Shown one piece after another: positions 1 to 5,760 of a stretch of DNA of 10,645 nucleotides. A program made the translations under genes and the position numbers. The DNA is from QS-5-54-17 sp964489295. Its GTDB lineage: Bacteria; Patescibacteriota; Saccharimonadia; QS-5-54-17. The notes beneath the pieces are model-generated. The model made no database searches and was not told where the DNA came from. It was given only the letters and a program-made list of their open reading frames with translations. The first letter of the stretch is position 1. Every line of letters begins with the position of its first letter. Location: contig CAZAXT010000020.1 of NCBI GenBank assembly GCA_964489295.1, forward strand, positions 1 to 10,645. The letters run 5' to 3'.

Positions 1-6
1 TAAAAA

Positions 7-42
7 TTCAACAGTTGTGATTTCAACAGTTTTAGCGATACT
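7..42 (+). promoter_or_regulatory. Direct repeat and weak promoter upstream of tsaE
   Basis: The 10-mer TTCAACAGTT occurs twice, at 7-16 and 22-31, with a 15-nt period; the first copy also contains the near-palindrome CAACAGTTG. A weak promoter can be read as TTGTGA (15-20), a 16-nt spacer and GATACT (37-42), each hexamer matching 4 of 6 consensus bases. Transcription would begin near 49, about 5 nt before ATG 54. The repeat overlaps the -35 region, so an operator is possible, but no regulator can be named. Confidence 0.3.
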
Positions 43-53
43 ATATGCACTGT

Positions 54-524
54 ATGAATTCCGATACGACATTTGAAATCGAATCGAGATCATCAGACGA
101 CACACTGCGTATCGGTAGGCAGATCGGAGCTCAACTTCGCGGCGGTGAAGTACTGGAGTTAGTCGGTGACATTGGAAGTGGTAAAACCGTGTTTGTGCGC
201 GGACTAGCCGAAGGTATCGGTAGCATTGATCAGGTGATGAGTCCTACATTCACTATTTCACGGATGTATTCGGGAAATACTGTCGATCTGCATCATTTTG
301 ACTTTTATCGTTTGAGCGAACCGGGCATCATGCGTACAGAACTTGCCGAGAGCATCGAACAAAACGAGGTGACTGTAGTAATCGAATGGAGTAATATTGT
401 AGAGGACGTGTTACCGCGCCAGCGGCTTCGTATTGCATTCACTGCCATTTCTGACGATGTGCGAACGCTAACCGTGACCGCCCCCGACGCAACCCACGAA
501 GCATGTATACAAGGAGTTATATGA
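54..524 (+). CDS. tsaE: TsaE, tRNA t6A37 threonylcarbamoyltransferase complex ATPase
   Basis: TsaE is the cytoplasmic P-loop ATPase that works with TsaB and TsaD to attach threonylcarbamoyl to A37 of ANN-decoding tRNAs. In the 156-residue protein counted from ATG 54, the Walker A motif GDIGSGKT is at 38-45, the family block SPTFTISRMY at 63-72, HHFDFYRL at 80-87 and VVIEWSN at 108-114, all in TsaE order. The length is normal for the family. Another in-frame ATG lies at 45, but the only visible -10 element (37-42) would start transcription near 49, so ATG 54 is preferred. The stop overlaps the tsaB start as ATGA (521-524), so the two are translationally coupled. TsaD, the catalytic partner, is not in this window. 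Confidence 0.93.
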   Translation: MNSDTTFEIESRSSDDTLRIGRQIGAQLRGGEVLELVGDIGSGKTVFVRGLAEGIGSIDQVMSPTFTISRMYSGNTVDLHHFDFYRLSEPGIMRTELAESIEQNEVTVVIEWSNIVEDVLPRQRLRIAFTAISDDVRTLTVTAPDATHEACIQGVI

Positions 525-913
525 TTTTAGCTATCAAAACCGACAATCCGATCATGGAACTATATCTACTGAACGCGTCGGGAGCGCCGCTCGACCAGGA
601 TACTGAACGAGTCGGGAATCAGTTATCCAAAGAACTGCTCGCTCGCATCGAAAAGCTTTTAGAGGTCAACGAAGGCGGACTGGAAGATATGACCGGTATT
701 ATTGCCTACAAAGGCCCGGGTTCGTTCACCGGATTGCGTATCGGACTAACCGTAGCCAATACACTGGCGTACGCCCAACAGATTCCCGTCGTTGGCACTA
801 CGGGCGAAACGTGGCTCACTGAAGGCATATCAGAGCTTAAAGACGCGGAATCCGGCGACTTGGTTATGCCCGAATATGGCGGCGAAGCCAACATCACGCA
901 ACCACGTAAATAA
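521..913 (+). CDS. tsaB: TsaB, short one-lobe form (t6A biosynthesis)
   Basis: TsaB is the non-catalytic scaffold of the bacterial t6A synthase and binds TsaD and TsaE. The diagnostic block KGPGSFTGLRIGLTVAN is at residues 64-80, and the N-terminus (MILAIKTDNPIMELYLL) is the first strand pair of the ASKHA fold. ATG 521 is chosen because AAGGAG (511-516) sits 4 nt upstream and the start overlaps the tsaE stop; an upstream in-frame ATG at 503 has no such site. At 130 residues it is little more than half of E. coli TsaB (about 230) and lacks the C-terminal lobe. It ends in a motif-like tail, EYGGEANITQPRK, which I recall from other CPR TsaB proteins, so this looks like a lineage-typical short form, not a truncation. 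No terminator follows. Confidence 0.9.
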   Translation: MILAIKTDNPIMELYLLNASGAPLDQDTERVGNQLSKELLARIEKLLEVNEGGLEDMTGIIAYKGPGSFTGLRIGLTVANTLAYAQQIPVVGTTGETWLTEGISELKDAESGDLVMPEYGGEANITQPRK

Positions 914-1074
914 CGCAGCAGCACCACAACTTGTATCACCGCGAATAACTATATTAAGCATAAGAACTTGCATTTTGTCAAAAAATAATGTAACAAGGAG
1001 TATGGTTCACCTTTACAGGGGTGAAGGCTATAGTCGTAAAGGGTGGCGGCAACCGATCAATGGAGTCGTTGCAT

Positions 1075-1659
1075 ATGAGTGCGAATACACTGGAGTGGGA
1101 TAGCAAATTTCCTGAAGATTCCACGGATTCCGACATCCGTTCAGAAGGATATGCCGTACATGAAGCCGCAGACATATTATCTTCGGTCATGGAAGCCGAT
1201 GTCGTTAAGGTTGCACTCGAAGAAGATTCGGAAACAGCCATAGACACCATAAATAGTTACATTGGTTTTTTGGGCAAGTTTGATCTGCACATAACGCAAC
1301 CCGCATATACAGGAATCGATCAACACTCGGTGGAAGATTTTGGCGAGGATGTGAATGCGGACAACTTTCTTCTGTTTTTGTTGGGCGAAGTCAATCCGGA
1401 TAATATAAATCCGGATAGTATATGCGAACAGCGGCGCAAACGGCCATGTTATCAACGAGTCGCGTTTTTATTGCCGGAAACAACCACTTCCTTGCGCGAA
1501 ACATTGCATGACCATGTAGACGGATTTCATGCGCTTTCGCGGGAGCACCAGGAACAAGTAGTAACCGTATATCAAATCATGCGTCTTTTGGTAGACGAAA
1601 ACGACCCACACGTTACGGATAAGAACGGCTACGTCGACCCCTATTATTTAAAACGCTAA
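1075..1659 (+). CDS. Acidic soluble protein of unknown function
   Basis: I do not recognise this family. The frame is open from a GTG at 1021, with in-frame ATGs at 1060 and 1075. ATG 1075 is chosen because GGAG (1062-1065) lies 9 nt upstream; the other starts have no well-spaced site, so the start is uncertain. From 1075 the protein has 194 residues, is rich in Asp and Glu, has no membrane segment or signal peptide, and has only two cysteines, close together in CEQRRKRPC. It ends in a Tyr-rich tail, GYVDPYYLKR. It sits alone, 161 nt after tsaB and 160 nt before rny, with an AT-rich upstream region. The codon pattern and the lack of any competing long frame support a real gene, but its role cannot be inferred from context. 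Confidence 0.65.
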   Translation: MSANTLEWDSKFPEDSTDSDIRSEGYAVHEAADILSSVMEADVVKVALEEDSETAIDTINSYIGFLGKFDLHITQPAYTGIDQHSVEDFGEDVNADNFLLFLLGEVNPDNINPDSICEQRRKRPCYQRVAFLLPETTTSLRETLHDHVDGFHALSREHQEQVVTVYQIMRLLVDENDPHVTDKNGYVDPYYLKR

Positions 1660-1702
1660 ATTGATTTTGTCGCTCACGCGTCATATAGTGGAACCAGCGT
1701 TT

Positions 1703-1708
1703 TATAAT
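1703..1708 (+). promoter_or_regulatory. Probable -10 element of the rny transcript
   Basis: A perfect TATAAT lies in the 160-nt gap before rny. The -35 region at the usual distance (GTCATA, 1680-1685, 17-nt spacer) matches only 3 of 6 bases. Transcription would start near 1715, giving rny a leader of about 105 nt, much longer than the other leaders inferred in this window. No strong hairpin was found in that leader by eye. Confidence 0.45.
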
Positions 1709-1819
1709 ACTGATAACGAGATCTACCGTTGCGTCTGGATGTAACTTCTTTTTCATGTTTGATCATTTCTATCACATTTCTTTCGAAACATCCGGCCACT
1801 GGTAAGAAAGGGAGCAACA

Positions 1820-3337
1820 ATGGAATTAATTATGGTAGGAGCTGCCGTATTAGTCGGCGGTGGCACTGGGTATGTAGCCAAATCAGCCCAGGTTAAGCGT
1901 ACACTCGGTCATGCCGAAGAAAAAGTTAAAAAACGACTACAGGAAGCGGAAGAAGAGAGTAAAAATATCGTACTTGAGGCCAAGGAAGAAGCCTCCCGTA
2001 TCGCGGAAGAGGGCAAGAAAGAGGAAAAACAACGCCGACAGGAACTGACCGATACGGAAAAACGTCTCACCAAGCGCGAAGAAACGCTGGACAAGAAGCT
2101 GGATGACTTGGATAAACGTTCGGAAAAAATCCGTCAGCAGGAAAATGAGATCGAGGAATTCAAAAATGAACTAACCGAACTCCGGCAAAAAAGCCAGGAA
2201 AATCTGGAAAAAATTGCCAATATGAGCAAGGATGAAGCTGCTGACCGTCTCATGAAAATGACCGAAAAGGACATACGGGAAGATCTGACCAAGTTAACCG
2301 AAAAACTCAAGAATGATGCCAAAGATGCCGCCGAGGATGATGCCCGGACGGCACTTTTATCCGCCATGGAACGGCTCTCCAGTGACGTCAGCGTTGAAAA
2401 AACCGTTTCCTCAGTAGATCTACCCAATGACGAAATGAAAGGACGGATCATCGGCAAAGATGGCCGGAATATCCAGGCCATCGAACGGATCACCGGTGTT
2501 GACGTACTAGTGGACGATACGCCCGGTATGGTCGTACTCTCCAGCTTTGATCCGATCCGCCGGCAGGTTGCCCGCCGGGCGCTTGAAATTCTCATGGAAG
2601 ATGGTCGCATTCATCCTGGTCGGGTCGAAGAAGTCGTCCAGAAAGCTCAGAAAGAAATCGATAAAGAGGTTATGCAAGCCGGGGCTGACGCGGCCCGAGA
2701 AACCGGCGTTATCGGTTTACCGAAGGAGGTGCAGCGGATGGTCGGCGAGTTGAAATTCCGTACTTCCTACGGGCAGAACGTTCTCAAGCACTCGGTCGAA
2801 ATGACACATTTGGCCGGCATGATCGCCGAAGAGGTTGGCGCCGATGTGCGTGTCAGTAAATACGCGGCCCTGATCCACGATATGGGCAAGTCGTTGACAC
2901 ATAAAATGGAGGGCAAGCATCACCACATTTCCGGTGAAATGGCTCGCAAGTACGGGGTGGATGAAGCGATTGCCCATGCCGCGGAAGCCCATCATGATGA
3001 TGTGGAAGCGACCACGCCCGAAGCCATGGTAGTCCGAGTAGTGGATGCCATTAGTGCGGCTCGGCCGGGAGCGCGAAGTCAGTCAGTTGAGAATTTCATG
3101 CAACGGATGCAGGATCTTGAAAACGTAGCAACCGGATTTTCCGGCGTAGAAAAAGCCTATGCTATTTCGGCCGGACGCGAGATAAGGGTGTTCGTCCAGC
3201 CCGAGGAGATAGATGACCTATCCGCCTATCGTCTCGCCCGTGATGTAGCCGATAAAATTGAAAGCACGTTGCAATACCCAGGAACGGTCAAAGTTAATGT
3301 TATTCGGGAAACCCGGTCAATTGAATATGCCAAGTAA
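1820..3337 (+). CDS. rny: Ribonuclease Y
   Basis: RNase Y is the membrane-anchored endoribonuclease that starts mRNA decay in many bacteria lacking RNase E. The 505-residue protein has the full family layout. A short glycine-rich hydrophobic anchor (about 3-19) is followed by a long, highly charged coiled coil (about 30-175) and a KH RNA-binding domain with the GKDG loop at 212-215. An HD phosphohydrolase domain follows, with the His-Asp pair at 353-354 (LIHDMGK) and further histidines at 361 and 367-369 in HKMEGKHHH. The C-terminal domain ends at IEYAK. ATG 1820 has AGGGAG (1809-1814) 5 nt upstream. The YmdB-type gene starts 48 nt downstream with no terminator between, so the two are probably co-transcribed, an arrangement known from other bacteria. 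Confidence 0.97.
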   Translation: MELIMVGAAVLVGGGTGYVAKSAQVKRTLGHAEEKVKKRLQEAEEESKNIVLEAKEEASRIAEEGKKEEKQRRQELTDTEKRLTKREETLDKKLDDLDKRSEKIRQQENEIEEFKNELTELRQKSQENLEKIANMSKDEAADRLMKMTEKDIREDLTKLTEKLKNDAKDAAEDDARTALLSAMERLSSDVSVEKTVSSVDLPNDEMKGRIIGKDGRNIQAIERITGVDVLVDDTPGMVVLSSFDPIRRQVARRALEILMEDGRIHPGRVEEVVQKAQKEIDKEVMQAGADAARETGVIGLPKEVQRMVGELKFRTSYGQNVLKHSVEMTHLAGMIAEEVGADVRVSKYAALIHDMGKSLTHKMEGKHHHISGEMARKYGVDEAIAHAAEAHHDDVEATTPEAMVVRVVDAISAARPGARSQSVENFMQRMQDLENVATGFSGVEKAYAISAGREIRVFVQPEEIDDLSAYRLARDVADKIESTLQYPGTVKVNVIRETRSIEYAK

Positions 3338-3385
3338 CTACTGCGTCTCTGTTTTACATATGTGTTTTTGTTTCGGAAAGGACGT

Positions 3386-3903
3386 ATGAAACTTCTGTAT
3401 ATTGGCGACATCATGGGAAGACTTGGCAGAGACGTAATCAAACGCGAACTGCCGGAAATACGAGAAAAATACGCACCAGATCTCATATTAGCCCAAGCTG
3501 AAAACGTCACACACGGTTCGGGTATGAGCCGACAACACTATCATGAATTGCAAAAATTAGGCATCGATGGGTTTACGAGCGGTAATCATATTTTCAAACG
3601 TGAAGACTTGCAACCGTTGCTTGATGATCCGTATACACCAATCACTCGTCCAGCTAACTACCCAGCCGGCAATCAAGGGGTGGCATATAAAACGCTTTCG
3701 ACACAGAACGGCGATATAGCATTCGTCACACTCATGGGGCAGATCGTCGGCAAAGACGCTAATGTACCCGCTGACAATCCTCTCTATGTGATAGATGACA
3801 TCTTGGAGGATATCCATACACACCAACCAATAGCCACGGTGGTAAATTTCCACGGGGATTATTCCAGCGAAAAGGTAGTCATAGGCCAATACTTGGATGG
3901 ATA
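3386..3903 (+). CDS. YmdB-type metallophosphoesterase, 5' part, cut by gap
   Basis: This is the TIGR00282-type (B. subtilis YmdB) cytoplasmic metallophosphoesterase, a cyclic-nucleotide phosphodiesterase reported to affect RNase Y function and biofilm formation. Visible motifs are GDIMGRLGRD (7-16) with metal ligand Asp8, AENVTHGSGMS (38-48), SGNHIFKR (65-72), RPANYPAG (88-95) and NFHGDYSSEK (154-163), ending at YLDG (169-172). ATG 3386 has GGAAAGGA (3375-3382) 3 nt upstream; a GTG at 3362 in the same frame lies upstream of that site and is not preferred. Only 172 of an expected 260 or so residues are visible before the N run. The family usually has DFHAE where this protein has NFHGD. It should not be confused with E. 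coli YmdB, an unrelated macrodomain protein. Confidence 0.93.
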
Positions 3904-4003
3904 NNNNNNNNNNNNNNNNNNNNNNNNNNNNNNNNNNNNNNNNNNNNNNNNNNNNNNNNNNNNNNNNNNNNNNNNNNNNNNNNNNNNNNNNNNNNNNNNN
4001 NNN
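3904..4003. other. Assembly gap (100 N)
   Basis: There are exactly 100 N, the conventional placeholder for a gap of unknown size. It hides the 3' third of the YmdB-type gene and the 5' part of a tRNA-Pro gene. Those two alone would need nearly 290 nt if both are full length, so the true gap is probably larger than shown. Confidence 0.97.
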
Positions 4004-4058
4004 GCGCGCCTGCTTTGGGAGCAGGAGGTCGCCGGTTCAAATCCGGCATCCCCGACCA
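4004..4058 (+). tRNA. tRNA-Pro(UGG), 3' part
   Basis: The anticodon stem CCTGC/GCAGG (4009-4013 and 4021-4025) encloses the loop TTTGGGA with anticodon TGG at 4016-4018. Before it is the D-stem 3' strand GCGC plus G26. The T arm is GCCGG-TTCAAAT-CCGGC (4031-4047). The 3' acceptor strand ATCCCCG (4048-4054) is followed by discriminator A and an encoded CCA (4056-4058). About 21-22 nt of the 5' end (expected to begin CGGGGAT) lie in the gap. UGG can read all four proline codons by wobble. Confidence 0.95.
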
Positions 4059-4119
4059 CGTTGCACCGCATTTTTTGGAAACATATTGTTTGAGTGTAGA
4101 GAAAATACTGTCATGAGAT

Positions 4120-4149
4120 TTCACAAAATCCACATCGAGATGGGATAAT
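4120..4149 (+). promoter_or_regulatory. Promoter of the 4158 gene (probably leaderless)
   Basis: TTCACA (4120-4125, 5 of 6 matches), an 18-nt spacer and GATAAT (4144-4149, 5 of 6) with an extended TGG just before it (4141-4143). The -10 ends 8 nt before ATG 4158, so transcription should start at or within a few nucleotides of the start codon. No Shine-Dalgarno sequence is present. Confidence 0.65.
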
Positions 4150-4157
4150 CCGAATAC

Positions 4158-4457
4158 ATGACAGCGAAGTCCGAGATTACCGTTACGAGACAGCAAGACA
4201 AAGAAGACGGCTGGGTATTTAGTGTGGACGTCGAAGATGAGAGCGGACAGACGCATTGTACCGTCACGGTGGACGCGTCGCATTGGCGCCGTCTAACCGG
4301 TGAACACGTTACACCCGAAGCACTCGTGCAATATTCCATCGATTTTCTCTTGCAGAGAGAGCCGAAAACATCAATTTTACCGGAATTCGACCTCGATATA
4401 ATCAACCAATACTTTCCCGAATATGAGCGTACGGTACAAGCTCGATGGAATACATGA
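4158..4457 (+). CDS. Small conserved protein of unknown function
   Basis: This 99-residue cytoplasmic protein has no signal or membrane segment. The first half is a predicted beta-rich stretch (ITVTRQQ, WVFSVDVEDES, HCTVTVDASHW). The second half contains the motif-like run EALVQYSIDFLLQREPKTSI followed by EFDLDIINQYFPEYE (76-90). I recall this second half from conserved hypothetical proteins in diverse bacteria, but know of no assigned function. ATG 4158 is supported by the extended -10 ending 8 nt upstream. The stop overlaps the macrodomain start as ATGA (4454-4457), so translation of the two is coupled and their products may act in the same process. Confidence 0.85.
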   Translation: MTAKSEITVTRQQDKEDGWVFSVDVEDESGQTHCTVTVDASHWRRLTGEHVTPEALVQYSIDFLLQREPKTSILPEFDLDIINQYFPEYERTVQARWNT

Positions 4458-4984
4458 CCGACCATGGCACCCGCTTAGAATGTGTGCGTGGTGACATAAC
4501 ACGACAAGAAGATATGGACGCGGTTGTCAATGCGGCCAATGCCGAATTAGCACCGGGTGGCGGAGTGGCTGGTGCTATCCATGAAGCGGCCGGACCACGG
4601 TTATATGATGAAGCGCTTCAGTACGCGCCTATTCAACCGGGCCAAGCAATTATTACCGGTGCGTATGACTTGCCCAACACGTACGTCATTCACTGCCTAG
4701 GTCCGCGGTACGGTCTAGATGCACCTGCGGCCGAACTGCTTGCTTCTTGCTACGAAGCAGCGCTTATGCGTGCTGAGGAAGCCGAAATACGGTCCATTGC
4801 GTTTCCGGCGATTTCCGCGGGCGCATTCGGATATCCGCTTGATGAGGCTGCCATGGTTGCGATGGAAACGGTAAAACGGCACATTCCTGCATTGAAAACA
4901 GTGGAAGTTATACGATTCGTGCTATTTACGAAAGAAGCGGAACGTGGGTTCCTGCGTGCGCGTAAGAGCGAACGTTCGTCATAA
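4454..4984 (+). CDS. Macrodomain protein, probable ADP-ribose(-ester) hydrolase or binder
   Basis: This is a single macrodomain covering nearly the whole protein. Counting from the alternative ATG 4445 (179 residues), the ADP-ribose-binding motifs are RGDIT (15-19), VVNAANAELAPGGGVAGAIH (27-46), IHCLGPRYG (82-90) and FPAISAGAFGYP (120-131). MacroD-type enzymes such as E. coli YmdB remove acetyl or ADP-ribosyl groups and carry Asp in GGGVDG; here that residue is Ala (GGGVAG, residue 42), as in Af1521-like macrodomains, so the chemistry may differ or the protein may only bind. ATG 4454 is preferred because it overlaps the upstream stop (ATGA) and no Shine-Dalgarno sequence is seen, consistent with coupled translation. 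Its end overlaps the convergent membrane-protein gene by 6 nt. Confidence 0.93.
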   Translation: MTDHGTRLECVRGDITRQEDMDAVVNAANAELAPGGGVAGAIHEAAGPRLYDEALQYAPIQPGQAIITGAYDLPNTYVIHCLGPRYGLDAPAAELLASCYEAALMRAEEAEIRSIAFPAISAGAFGYPLDEAAMVAMETVKRHIPALKTVEVIRFVLFTKEAERGFLRARKSERSS

Positions 4985-5650
4985 TACATATCGTATGGCT
5001 ACGAAACCGAGTACGAGGAGAACAACAAATAGCAATGACAGAATATCGATGTATTTTTCGATTTTATCTCTGTATTTAGCCCCCAGTTTGTGAGCCAACC
5101 ACGCTACGAGAATGAAGCGGGCTCCCCGACTCAGGAACGAGGCCAGAACGAAAGCGGGGAAGTTGATGCTGAACACGCCGCCGGCTAAGGTGAATACTTT
5201 GAACGGTATAGGCGTAAACCCGGCAGCAAATACTGCCAAGAAGGCGGTATTATTGTAACTTTGCTGGACCGCCTCAAAGTCCGACTGCAGATGATAAGCA
5301 TCGATGATGGGTTGACCGATGCTTTCAAACACATAAAACCCGATCAGATAACCGAGTGCAGCGCCGAGCACGGATGCTATAGCTGTTATCAAAGCGAATC
5401 GAAGCCATTTTCTCGTATTGGCTACGGTCATGGCTATGAGCAGCGGATCCGGCGGAATCGGGAAAAACGAACTTTCGCTAAAGGAGAATCCGAACAGCGC
5501 CCGTTCCGCCCATGGGGAGTCACCCCATTTCATCATCCAGGCATAAAGACGGCGAATGGTTTTTCGAGGCCAATTCAGTATGTTTACCAATAGCGAATTG
5601 CGGTCTTTCGGTGTATTCGAAGCCGTATTTGGCATGTTGTTTTTGCTCAT
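4979..5650 (-). CDS. VTT-domain (DedA/YqaA-like) integral membrane protein
   Basis: This 223-residue protein of the VTT/SNARE-associated (DedA-related) superfamily includes transporters and scramblases linked to lipid-carrier recycling and membrane homeostasis; which activity applies cannot be said. After a polar N-terminus (1-35) come the re-entrant loop motif FFPIPPDPLLIAM (62-74), membrane segments at about 83-107, and the second loop AAGFTPIPFKVFTLAGG (142-158). Then follow NFPAFVLASFLSRGARF (163-179), with the conserved SRGARF, and a final membrane helix at about 202-220. The short length, FTPIPFK and PPDP fit the YqaA branch better than classical DedA. The start codon lies 6 nt after a perfect extended -10, with no Shine-Dalgarno sequence. 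The gene diverges from mutY and converges on the macrodomain gene with a 6-nt overlap. Confidence 0.9.
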   Translation of the reverse strand: MSKNNMPNTASNTPKDRNSLLVNILNWPRKTIRRLYAWMMKWGDSPWAERALFGFSFSESSFFPIPPDPLLIAMTVANTRKWLRFALITAIASVLGAALGYLIGFYVFESIGQPIIDAYHLQSDFEAVQQSYNNTAFLAVFAAGFTPIPFKVFTLAGGVFSINFPAFVLASFLSRGARFILVAWLAHKLGAKYRDKIEKYIDILSLLFVVLLVLGFVAIRYVL

Positions 5651-5656
5651 CGTCGC

Positions 5657-5665
5657 ATTATATCA
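5657..5665 (-). promoter_or_regulatory. Extended -10 promoter of the VTT gene (leaderless)
   Basis: On the minus strand the bases read TGATATAAT, a perfect extended -10. It ends 6 nt before ATG (5650-5648), which puts the start codon at about +1. No convincing -35 is visible, as expected for TGn-type promoters. Confidence 0.7.
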
Positions 5666-5744
5666 GCTAAATGTAGTTTCATAGCACCTATCCATAAAAC
5701 CATATCCCGAAGTGATTGATATGCACGGTGACGTTATGGTGGCT

Positions 5745-5753
5745 TGCTATACT
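5745..5753 (+). promoter_or_regulatory. Extended -10 promoter of mutY (leaderless)
   Basis: TGCTATACT, an extended -10 with 5 of 6 matches, ends 7 nt before ATG 5761. No Shine-Dalgarno sequence and no clear -35 are present. Confidence 0.65.
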
Positions 5754-5760
5754 GGTATGT

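Noticed and set aside
1002..1103. 33-codon frame starting at ATG 1002 just after AAGGAG
   Set aside because: The spacing of 1 nt is too short for a working ribosome binding site and the peptide lies in another frame over the start of the larger gene. Kept only as part of the finding on that gene's leader.
2134..2610. Long minus-strand open frame opposite rny (158 codons)
   Set aside because: It is Ser/Arg-rich antisense to the coiled-coil and KH coding region, with no promoter or ribosome binding site; a codon-bias shadow of rny.
4004..4093. In-frame extension of the ymdB-type reading frame across the N run, and other frames giving peptides such as VAGSNPASP or GDAGFEPATS
   Set aside because: These are translations of the tRNA-Pro sequence; such peptides are well-known tRNA artefacts. 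Frame across the 100-N placeholder means nothing.
3386..4984. A functional set linking RNase Y, YmdB phosphodiesterase and the macrodomain because E. coli YmdB is a macrodomain that modulates RNase III
   Set aside because: The shared name YmdB is a coincidence of nomenclature for two unrelated proteins; the genes are separated by a tRNA and a separate promoter.
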